NCBI GenBank assembly: GCA_011389755.1
Contig: JAABTR010000329.1
Coordinates: 1-5,179, forward strand
Direction: 5' to 3'
Length of the DNA: 5,179 nt
Source: Deltaproteobacteria bacterium
GTDB lineage: Bacteria > Myxococcota_A > Polyangia > JAAYKL01
Shown: piece after piece, positions 1-5,179 of the stretch
How the letters are laid out: every line of letters begins with the position of its first letter
How positions within the stretch are numbered: the stretch's first letter is position 1
Notes under the pieces: generated by a model
What the model saw: only the letters and a program-made list of their open reading frames with translations
The model's database searches: none
Told to the model about the DNA's origin: nothing
Program-made: the position numbers and the translations under genes

Positions 1-1761
1 TCACTGGACACCGACACAGGCTTTCCCGGGGTGGTGGTCATAAGCGCCGCCTGGGGGCTCGGCGAGACCGTGGTCCAAGGCAGCGTGACGCCGGACGAAT
101 ACCGGGTGTTTAAGACCGCTTTGGACAACGAGCGCTACCGCCCCATCATCCAAAAGACTCTGGGCGCGAAAGAAAAGAAGATCGTCTACTCTAAAGGCGG
201 CAAGAGCACCACCAAGACCGTGGAGGCCTCCCATAAGGAGAAGAAGAGCTTCGTTTTAAGTGACGATGAGATCCTGGAGCTCGCCCGCTGGGCCCGAGCC
301 ATCGAGCAGCATTACGACAAACCGATGGACATGGAGTGGGCCAAGGACGGCGACTCCCAAAAGCTCTACTGCGTCCAGGCCCGGCCCGAGACAGTGCAGT
401 CGCAAAAGAAGGCCCAGACCCTGGAGACTTATTCACTCAAGGAAAAGGGCGACATCATCCTTACGGGGGTCGCCATCGGCCAGTCCGTGGCCACAGGCAA
501 GGCAAAGCTGCTGGACAGCCCGGACCGAACGGACCAGTTCGAAGACGGCGACATCCTGGTGACGGGCCGCACCGACCCGGACTGGGGGCCCATCATGAAG
601 CGCGCCTCGGCTATCGTCACCGACCACGGCGGGCGAACGAGCCACGCGGCGATCGTCAGCCGGGAGCTGGGCATACCGGCCGTCGTGGGCACCGACGACG
701 CAACACAGCGACTCCGCGACGGACAGGAGGTGACGGTCTCGTGCGTCGAGGGAGACAGCGGCCGGGTCTACGAAGGCGCGCTTGAGTTCGAACGGGAGGA
801 CATCGACCTAGATGCCCTGCCCGACTCTCCGGTGCGGCTGATGATAAACATCGCGAGCCCGGCCGGATCCATGCGGTGGTGGAGGTTGCCCGTGGACGGC
901 ATCGGGCTTGCGCGCATGGAGTTCATCATCAACGACCTGATCAAGGTGCACCCCATGGCCCTCCTGCGCTACGACGAGCTCAAGGACAAAGACGTCAAAA
1001 ATCAGATCGACGAGCTGACACGGGGTTACGAGGACCGCTCCGCCTACTTCGTCGAGCACCTGGCCCGCGGAATCGCCTCGATCGCCGCGCCCCAGTACCC
1101 GGCGCCCGCGGTGGTACGCATGAGCGACTTCAAGACCAACGAGTATGCTGACCTCGTAGGCGGCAAGGGGTTCGAACCGCACGAAGAAAACCCGATGATC
1201 GGCTTTCGCGGCGCGTCGCGCTACTACAGCGATCGCTACCGGGACGGGTTTGCGCTGGAGTGCAAAGCGATCAAGATGGCCCGCGAAGAGATAGGCCTCG
1301 ACAACATCGTGATAATGTTGCCGTTTGTTCGGACCCTCGAAGAGGCGGACAAGGTGCTCAAAGTCATGGAAGATAACGGCCTGGGGCGGGGGCAGAACGA
1401 TCTCCTCGTCTATATGATGTGCGAGGTGCCCTCGAACGTGTTTTTGGCTGAGGAGTTTGCCGAGCGATTTGATGGGTTTTCCATCGGCAGCAACGATCTC
1501 ACCCAGCTCATACTCGGCGTGGGACGGGACTCCGAGGAGCTGTCCGGGCTTTTCGACGAACGCAACGAGGCGGTCAAGTCGGCGATTCGCACCGTGATCG
1601 AGCGGGCTCACAAAAAAGATTGCAAGGTCAGCATCTGCGGACAGGCCCCAAGCGACTACCCCGACTTCGCTCGCTTCCTCGCAAGCAGCGGTATCGACAC
1701 CATATCCTTAAACCCCGACAGCGTTGTCAACGTGATCCGAACCCTCAGCAAGACAGTCTAA
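1..1761 (+). CDS. ppsA: Phosphoenolpyruvate synthase (pyruvate, water dikinase), 5'-truncated by window edge
   Basis: This cytosolic enzyme converts pyruvate, ATP and water to PEP, AMP and phosphate for gluconeogenesis. The frame is open from base 1, so the start lies upstream; 586 residues are visible. Counting back from the phospho-histidine, about 206 residues are missing relative to the 792-aa E. coli enzyme, which gives a normal total length. Visible parts in order: the end of the ATP-grasp domain, with GLGETVVQGSVTPDEY near residues 20-35 and VQARPETV near 124-131; the mobile phosphohistidine domain with GGRTSHAAIVSR, catalytic His at residue 215 (bases 643-645); and the PEP/pyruvate-binding TIM barrel. 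The barrel carries RMSDFKTNEY (from residue 373), NPMIGFRG, MCEVPSN (Glu475), the FSIGSNDLTQ signature (Asn498, Asp499) and the catalytic Cys546 in SICGQAPSD. All catalytic motifs are intact, so the gene looks functional. The stop is TAA at 1759-1761. An in-frame GTG at 31 is internal and not the true start. The identification is secure. Confidence 0.97.
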   Translation, partial: SLDTDTGFPGVVVISAAWGLGETVVQGSVTPDEYRVFKTALDNERYRPIIQKTLGAKEKKIVYSKGGKSTTKTVEASHKEKKSFVLSDDEILELARWARAIEQHYDKPMDMEWAKDGDSQKLYCVQARPETVQSQKKAQTLETYSLKEKGDIILTGVAIGQSVATGKAKLLDSPDRTDQFEDGDILVTGRTDPDWGPIMKRASAIVTDHGGRTSHAAIVSRELGIPAVVGTDDATQRLRDGQEVTVSCVEGDSGRVYEGALEFEREDIDLDALPDSPVRLMINIASPAGSMRWWRLPVDGIGLARMEFIINDLIKVHPMALLRYDELKDKDVKNQIDELTRGYEDRSAYFVEHLARGIASIAAPQYPAPAVVRMSDFKTNEYADLVGGKGFEPHEENPMIGFRGASRYYSDRYRDGFALECKAIKMAREEIGLDNIVIMLPFVRTLEEADKVLKVMEDNGLGRGQNDLLVYMMCEVPSNVFLAEEFAERFDGFSIGSNDLTQLILGVGRDSEELSGLFDERNEAVKSAIRTVIERAHKKDCKVSICGQAPSDYPDFARFLASSGIDTISLNPDSVVNVIRTLSKTV

Positions 1762-1800
1762 ATCCCCTTCGCCGACCAAGACTTGAGTTTCCGAGCGATT

Positions 1801-2286
1801 ATGGAGACAATCCAGAGCGCGTCCAGGACCTTTAAACCGAAGCGAGAGGCGATGCCCAGACAGCTCCAAAACCCCAAGCCCTTCATTATAGTCAAAAAGA
1901 TCCACTGCGAGAACACCAACTTGTTCTTCGGTCAGGCCGTCAGCAAGGGCGAAATTTTGTGGAGCAGGGGGCGGTCGGTCATCCTCACCGAGTCGCTCGG
2001 CGCCATGGGGGTGCACACGAAGGCGTACCCCAACGACACCGATGTGGTCGGCGTCAGCGCCATGGCCGAAGAGAGCGCCACCGGATCGTTTTACGTCGGC
2101 CCCATGTTCAGCCGCTCGCTCAGCAAGGAGCGCCTCCAAGAGCTCCAGGCCGAATTCATCGGCAACATCATTGAAGAGCAGCGAAAAGAAGGGTGGATCT
2201 ATCTCTGTGAAGGACGGATCTGGCCGCCGCCGACCGAGGTCAAAATCAAGCTCGGCGTGTCAAGCTGGTGCGCGCCCGAGATCTGA
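1801..2286 (+). CDS. Hypothetical protein downstream of ppsA, about 161 aa, soluble
   Basis: I do not recognise this protein. The ORF follows ppsA closely in the same reading frame and ends at TGA 2284-2286. Base use is GC-rich at third codon positions, as in ppsA, which supports real coding. The product has no signal peptide or membrane helix. The well-ordered part probably begins near PKPFIIVKKIHCENTN and continues through a FFGQAVSKGEILW segment, a Gly/Val-rich stretch (GAMGVHTK; DVVGVSAMAEE), a FYVGPMF strand, a charged helix with LSKERLQELQAEFIGNIIEEQRKEGW, and a Trp/Pro-rich end. The start is uncertain. ATG 1801 has only a weak GAG five bases upstream. ATG 1852 has GAGAGG, but only two bases away. 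TTG 1783 has no visible ribosome site. The alternating strand/helix pattern suggests a small alpha/beta fold. Proximity to ppsA suggests co-transcription, but no functional link can be read from the sequence. Confidence 0.72.
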   Translation: METIQSASRTFKPKREAMPRQLQNPKPFIIVKKIHCENTNLFFGQAVSKGEILWSRGRSVILTESLGAMGVHTKAYPNDTDVVGVSAMAEESATGSFYVGPMFSRSLSKERLQELQAEFIGNIIEEQRKEGWIYLCEGRIWPPPTEVKIKLGVSSWCAPEI

Positions 2287-2297
2287 CCGGTTTTTTT

Positions 2298-2312
2298 CTC
2301 AGCTCCGCTGAG
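2298..2312. other. Small hairpin after the ppsA-linked ORF
   Basis: CTCAGC and GCTGAG form a perfect 6-bp stem around a 3-base TCC loop, starting 12 bases after the stop of the small ORF. A run of seven T precedes the stem (2291-2297), and only a mixed pyrimidine stretch follows it. On the plus strand it therefore lacks the usual T tract downstream. It may mark the 3' end of the ppsA unit, but it is not a convincing intrinsic terminator. Confidence 0.25.
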
Positions 2313-2485
2313 GATGCTCTTCTTTGTGCCCCACACCTTGCCGCCCGATTCCGATAATTTTTCCAACAAAATGTATATTTCTTTGATTCACGCCGTTTTT
2401 CACCACAGCAAAAACAAACAGTACCACTGAAACGAAAGCGGTATAAATGCTAAGAAAACAGCGGTTTGATGAATTTTTTAAAAAA

Positions 2486-2497
2486 ACGTCTTGACGT
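2486..2497. promoter_or_regulatory. 12-bp palindrome over the -35 box, possible operator
   Basis: ACGTC-TT-GACGT is a perfect inverted repeat with 5-bp arms. It overlaps the TTGACG -35 hexamer of the promoter ahead of the lipoprotein gene, the position where a dimeric repressor or activator could compete with or recruit RNA polymerase. The regulator is unknown, and a palindrome this short could arise by chance. Confidence 0.3.
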
Positions 2498-2519
2498 GGT
2501 CTGTATGAAATTTTATTAT
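2491..2519 (+). promoter_or_regulatory. Sigma70-type promoter for the lipoprotein gene
   Basis: TTGACG (2491-2496) and TATTAT (2514-2519) are separated by exactly 17 bp, each five of six matches to consensus. The A/T-only stretch just upstream (about 2472-2486) could act as an UP element. Transcription would begin near 2526, giving a leader of about 25 bases before ATG 2551. The local AT richness contrasts with the GC-rich coding sequence around it, as expected for a promoter region. It implies that the lipoprotein is transcribed separately from ppsA. Confidence 0.7.
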
Positions 2520-2550
2520 TGTTATTGGAAGAAAATACAAGGGAGTCACC

Positions 2551-3981
2551 ATGAATATTCAAAAACTGTTTCTCGTGAATTTGGCGTTCTCGGCAATTTT
2601 TTTGCTCTGTTTCGCCGGTTGTACCCCGGTCCCGGGCGACCAGGCGGATGATCTTGACTCCTACCTGGATTTTGAAGGGACCGATGAAGACGGTGGTTTT
2701 GTTTCAGACGGAGACACCGCTGACGACGCAGCGGTCTCTGGAGGCGGCAACACGGGCGGCGGCGCGAACACAGGCGGCGGCAACACGGGCGGTGGCGCGA
2801 ACACAGGCGGCGGCAACACGGGTGGTGGCTCAAACTCTGGTGGCGACACAGACGTTAGCGGAGACGATAACGATCCGGATACTGTTTTAGGAGCCGGCAC
2901 GGGCAACGCCGGAGATCCCCTCGAGCCCGGTGTCGGTCCGGAAACCGCAGAGGAATGCGGTTCGGGCACGCCGTCAGGCTCTTCGGGCTCTGGCAAAGTG
3001 ATCAAAGTATCGACCGATTGTTTCTGGGGTGAGAAAAAAGATATCCCGGCAGCAGCGATGGAGCAGATTCTCGAAGTCGTCGACAATGTCAAACAGATTC
3101 ATCTTCGACTGACGTTCGATCCCCGTTTTGTGGACAACAGCTATGGGGAAACCGCCATCGGCTGGGGTGACGACGGGGCGGCGCCGGACGACAAGAAGAA
3201 GAAAAAATCCGGCCACACTTTCAAGCAGCTCGTGGGCAGCGATCATGCTGAGTTTATCCTTAAAAACAAAGCCGGTAAGGTCGTGATGCAATTCAAGCTC
3301 GACTACATCTCTGAAAACAATGGATTCTCCTCTGGATACGGCACCAACGGCGTCTCCGACAAAGACGGCGAGATGATCATCGGCCAAGAGAGCTGGATTT
3401 TGGGGGCGAGCACCTCATTGCACCGCAACCTAAACGGCTGCGGGTATTCCCAGTACACGGAAAACTCTCCTGCGACGGATGAGTTCTACACGCCGAACCC
3501 CAAAGCCCCCGAGTGGGACTTCCGCGTCGTGTACGAGGTGTGGGTCAAGGCGGCACCTTTCATGCCGGCCGGCTTCGGCGGCGCATTCATCGAGTACGTC
3601 CACGCCTCACCGAGCAAGACGGACAACCACACGATCGAGGTGACCAGGGGCAAGTGTCCGGAGTACAACGACGACGGCCTCAAGTACTGGGGTGACGACG
3701 ACGATGACGGTACCGGAAGCGGCGACGACGGCGGTAGCGGCGACGACGACGGTGGCGACAACGACGACGGTAGCGGCGACGACGGTAGCGGCGACAACGA
3801 CGGTAGCGGCGACAACGGTAGCGGCGACAACGGTAGCGGCGACAACGACGGTAGCGGCGACAACGGCATTGCCGACGATGACGGCGGTGCAAGCGGCGAT
3901 AACGGCATTGCCGACGATGACGACGATTGCCCCGATTGCACCATCTCAGACTCCGACGGCGACGACATCCCCCCCGTCTGA
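2551..3981 (+). CDS. Secreted lipoprotein with Gly-rich linker, unnamed globular domain and Asp/Gly repeat tail
   Basis: A 476-aa protein exported through Sec and probably anchored by a lipid. The start ATG follows an AAGGGAG ribosome site five bases upstream. Residues 1-23 form a signal peptide (Lys5, then a hydrophobic core) ending in a FAGC lipobox, so Cys24 (bases 2620-2622) would be the acylated residue. The +2 residue is Thr, not Asp, which in enterobacterial rules favours the outer membrane. An acidic segment (about 27-60) follows, then a Gly/Asn/Thr linker (64-98), another acidic stretch, and a globular region (about 150-375) rich in beta-type sequence. That region includes LRLTFDPRFVDN, HTFKQLVGSDHAEF, a KKKKK cluster, FRVVYEVWVKA and FIEYVHASPSKT, with Cys at 136, 157, 297 and 369 that could pair outside the cytoplasm. 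The tail (381-476) is Asp/Asn/Gly/Ser repeats ending in CPDC. I cannot name the domain or its function. Ca2+ binding by the tail and surface display are inferences. Confidence 0.93.
   Translation: MNIQKLFLVNLAFSAIFLLCFAGCTPVPGDQADDLDSYLDFEGTDEDGGFVSDGDTADDAAVSGGGNTGGGANTGGGNTGGGANTGGGNTGGGSNSGGDTDVSGDDNDPDTVLGAGTGNAGDPLEPGVGPETAEECGSGTPSGSSGSGKVIKVSTDCFWGEKKDIPAAAMEQILEVVDNVKQIHLRLTFDPRFVDNSYGETAIGWGDDGAAPDDKKKKKSGHTFKQLVGSDHAEFILKNKAGKVVMQFKLDYISENNGFSSGYGTNGVSDKDGEMIIGQESWILGASTSLHRNLNGCGYSQYTENSPATDEFYTPNPKAPEWDFRVVYEVWVKAAPFMPAGFGGAFIEYVHASPSKTDNHTIEVTRGKCPEYNDDGLKYWGDDDDDGTGSGDDGGSGDDDGGDNDDGSGDDGSGDNDGSGDNGSGDNGSGDNDGSGDNGIADDDGGASGDNGIADDDDDCPDCTISDSDGDDIPPV
2740..2838 (+). repeat. Three tandem 33-bp units encoding GGGNTGGGANT linker
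   Basis: Units run 2740-2772, 2773-2805 and 2806-2838. The first two encode GGGNTGGGANT and the third the diverged GGGNTGGGSNS. They lie in frame in the lipoprotein, residues 64-96, between the lipid anchor and the globular domain, as expected for a flexible tether. Because the unit is a multiple of three, gain or loss of copies would change length without breaking the frame. Confidence 0.9.
3691..3927 (+). repeat. In-frame Asp/Asn/Gly/Ser minisatellite in lipoprotein tail
   Basis: The regular core, about 3766-3864, is built from the 15-base unit GGTAGCGGCGACAAC (GSGDN), sometimes extended by one GAC codon to 18 bases. Codons are nearly uniform across copies, which suggests recent DNA-level amplification. 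Flanking stretches are degenerate Asp/Gly codons. A second, longer duplication lies at the 3' end: a 30-base block starting at 3853 recurs at 3892 with one mismatch, encoding SGDNGIADDD twice. The DxDGxGD-like spacing recalls Asp-rich calcium-binding loops, but no canonical EF-hand, dockerin or RTX nonapeptide is present. Confidence 0.9.
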
Positions 3982-4079
3982 GTCGAGACGACGCTTTGCC
4001 CCAGACGTAGACCTCCCTCCCCAACCCCACCCCACCCAAACCGAGCTGTCCAAAATACGCTCTCAACCACGCAAGTCAC

Positions 4080-4117
4080 GAAAAAAGCCCCCGGGCTAAA
4101 GAACCTCTTTTTTCTTT
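4080..4117 (+). terminator. Possible intrinsic terminator after the lipoprotein gene
   Basis: GAAAAAAG (4080-4087) is perfectly complementary to CTTTTTTC (4107-4114). Inside, AGCCC and GGGCT flank a two-base centre, giving a GC-rich core that can compete with the outer stem. The T6 run and following CTTT supply a U tract. It lies about 100 bases after the lipoprotein stop, a plausible place to end that transcript. The GC stem and the T tract are separated by about ten bases, so the shape is not textbook. Confidence 0.4.
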
Positions 4118-4213
4118 AATTCCATATTCTCAAGGTGAGACCAAGCCGATCAGAGGCTCCCCCAAAAAATACGCTGTGGCACCACCTGTGGAAGCTGCTA
4201 ACTTTTTTTAGTT

Positions 4214-4252
4214 CCGCAAAAACTCGATACCGAGGTGCGGTTTGCAGCAAAC
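4214..4252 (+). promoter_or_regulatory. Structured leader just before the 7TMR-DISM gene
   Basis: CCGCA (4214-4218) pairs with TGCGG (4236-4240), enclosing a second stem CTCG/CGAG (4223-4226 and 4231-4234) with an ATAC loop. Immediately after, GTTTGC-A-GCAAAC (4240-4252) is a perfect 13-base odd palindrome ending one base before the ribosome site. GCAAA at 4216-4220 could instead pair with TTTGC at 4241-4245, so two folds exclude each other. This could be an operator or a translational control element. No matching riboswitch class is recognised. Confidence 0.35.
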
Positions 4253-4256
4253 GAGG
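4253..4256 (+). promoter_or_regulatory. Ribosome binding site selecting ATG 4264
   Basis: GAGG lies seven bases before ATG 4264, a good spacing. The next in-frame ATG, at 4351, begins directly at the hydrophobic part of the signal peptide but has no purine-rich site upstream. This favours the longer N-terminus. Confidence 0.55.
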
Positions 4257-4263
4257 CGTTGAC

Positions 4264-5179
4264 ATGGGGTCGTTTTCCAATTTTTGGGAAAAAAAACAAC
4301 AGAAAAACGATAGACAAGCTGCCTTTTCCAAAAGTTGTCTGCCCCACTCGATGGCCGCGTCTCTCCTGATCGCCGCGGCCATCGCATCGGCGGCACCGAT
4401 CGCCCGGGCCGCCGACCCTGTCATCGTCACCGACGATTTGAAGGCGCTCGTACTGGGCGACAAGCTAGACATTTTGGAAGATCCTTCGAAGAACCTGACT
4501 ATCGAAGACGTCTCATCCGGCCCACAGGCCAATGATTTTGAGCACAGCCAGAGCGAAAAACCCAATTTTGGGTTCACGGATTCTGCCTATTGGGTGCGCT
4601 TTGAGCTCCAAAACCCATCCCCTGAGCCGCGCCAAGTGCTTCTCGAGCTCGACAACGCCATCTTGGATGAGATAACTTTTTTTCAGCCAACCTCATCCGG
4701 TTCGTTCAAATCATTGACCCTCGGCGATCATCACCTTTTTGAAAACCGCGACATCCCCAATCGCAACCCCGTCTTCGAGTTCAAGCTTCCATCAAACAGC
4801 TCCAATGTTTACTACGCGAGGCTCAAGACCGCCGGCTCGATGCAGATCCCTCTATTGCTGCACGATCCGCTGACTTTCTTTGAAAACGATCACGACTCAC
4901 AGTTGGCCTTCGGTCTCTACTTCGGCATCGTCTTTGTCATGGGACTCTACAATCTCTTCCTCTTCTTTGCCGTACGTGACAAAACTTACCTCTACTATGT
5001 GTTATTCATAGCGGGCGTCTCGCTGTTCAACATGACCATCAATGGGTTGACTTATGAGTATCTCTTGCACAGCGTCCCATTTGAAATCCTCGTCAAAAAT
5101 GCGCTTTTATTCTTTGTTGCCATAATTGGAGCAGGAGGCTGCCTGTTCACCATCTCGTTTTTGCGCACGAAACAGACGG
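4264..5179 (+). CDS. 7TMR-DISM sensor protein, N-terminal part (3'-truncated by window edge)
   Basis: The first 305 codons of an inner-membrane receptor of the 7TMR-DISM class (seven transmembrane receptors with diverse intracellular signalling modules). Residues 1-49 form an export signal with an unusually long basic n-region, a hydrophobic core from about residue 30, and an ARA-A cleavage site before residue 50. Residues about 50-205 match the periplasmic DISMED2 type sensor domain, including AYWVRFELQNPS (Trp110) and LLELDNAILDEITFF. Three hydrophobic helices follow at about 214-237, 242-262 and 280-299. They carry the family's typical GLYFGIVFVMGLYNLFLFF, the YLYYVLF start of helix 2 and a FLRTK segment. 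Such proteins usually sense carbohydrate-like or other periplasmic ligands and pass the signal to a cytoplasmic histidine kinase, GGDEF or adenylate cyclase domain. That output domain lies beyond the window, so the pathway cannot be told. An alternative start is ATG 4351. Confidence 0.9.
   Translation, partial: MGSFSNFWEKKQQKNDRQAAFSKSCLPHSMAASLLIAAAIASAAPIARAADPVIVTDDLKALVLGDKLDILEDPSKNLTIEDVSSGPQANDFEHSQSEKPNFGFTDSAYWVRFELQNPSPEPRQVLLELDNAILDEITFFQPTSSGSFKSLTLGDHHLFENRDIPNRNPVFEFKLPSNSSNVYYARLKTAGSMQIPLLLHDPLTFFENDHDSQLAFGLYFGIVFVMGLYNLFLFFAVRDKTYLYYVLFIAGVSLFNMTINGLTYEYLLHSVPFEILVKNALLFFVAIIGAGGCLFTISFLRTKQT

Noticed and set aside
808..1611. Long open frame on the minus strand (267 codons) inside ppsA
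   Set aside because: It is antisense to a fully conserved ppsA region with intact catalytic motifs. Its residues mirror the GC-rich codon pattern of ppsA and show no recognisable protein.
2442..2447. TATAAA as a second -10 box
   Set aside because: No acceptable -35 hexamer lies 16-18 bases upstream (the bases near 2418-2425 do not resemble TTGACA).
2299..2562. Minus-strand frame of 87 codons with a hydrophobic segment in the AT-rich intergenic region
   Set aside because: It starts at TTG inside the lipoprotein gene, has no clear ribosome site, and covers the opposite-strand promoter. The hydrophobic run is what AT-rich DNA tends to encode.
2740..3927. Repeats considered as CRISPR or mobile-element sequence
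   Set aside because: The units are tandem, lack unique spacers of constant length and encode protein in one continuous frame. No transposase or terminal inverted repeats are present.
3486..4079. Minus-strand frame rich in Ser, Pro and Leu (197 codons)
   Set aside because: Its low-complexity SPLP composition is simply the reverse complement of the Asp/Gly repeat tail of the lipoprotein gene.
3680..4099. Arg-rich minus-strand frame and Thr/Ala-rich plus-strand frame over the repeat array
   Set aside because: Both are frame-shifted readings of the GGTAGCGGCGACAAC repeat. They lack start signals and normal composition.
4259..4263. TTGAC as a -35 box before the receptor gene
   Set aside because: It lies directly against the ATG, so any transcript from it would start inside the coding region. 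No other convincing promoter was seen between 3982 and 4263.
4116..4577. Minus-strand frame of 153 codons crossing the intergenic region into the 7TMR-DISM gene
   Set aside because: It overlaps the start and sensor domain of a clearly recognised gene and shows no family resemblance or ribosome site.

Overview
The window is a plus-strand stretch of a moderately GC-rich Gram-negative bacterium. It holds two complete genes and two genes cut by the window edges. A long tethered outer-membrane-type lipoprotein with Gly/Asn and Asp/Gly low-complexity arms, together with a 7TMR-DISM receptor, is reminiscent of deltaproteobacterial lineages in the broad sense (Myxococcota, Bradymonadota and relatives). 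That placement is an impression from gene style only; no rRNA or other phylogenetic marker is present.

Layout. (1) 1-1761: C-terminal three quarters of phosphoenolpyruvate synthase (ppsA), with its N-terminus outside the window. (2) About 1801-2286: a small soluble protein I do not recognise. It lies just after ppsA, in the same frame, with only one TAA between them, so it is probably co-transcribed. (3) 2287-2550: an AT-rich intergenic region carrying a near-consensus sigma70-type promoter (TTGACG, 17 bp, TATTAT) and a 12-bp palindrome across the -35 box. (4) 2551-3981: a 476-aa secreted lipoprotein with a lipobox, three 33-bp Gly/Asn/Thr linker repeats, a globular domain I cannot name, and an Asp/Asn/Gly/Ser tail built from 15-18-bp minisatellite units that ends in a CPDC motif. 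(5) 3982-4263: an intergenic region with a possible intrinsic terminator and a structured leader. (6) 4264-5179: the N-terminal part of a 7TMR-DISM sensor protein (signal peptide, periplasmic sensor domain, first three transmembrane helices) that runs off the right edge.

The genes do not form an obvious single pathway. ppsA plus the small ORF look like one transcription unit (gluconeogenic pyruvate to PEP conversion plus an unknown companion). The lipoprotein appears to have its own promoter, and the 7TMR-DISM gene starts a further unit. The least explained material is the lipoprotein with its repeat-built arms and the small ppsA-linked protein. I see no RNA genes, insertion sequences, CRISPR arrays or phage genes.
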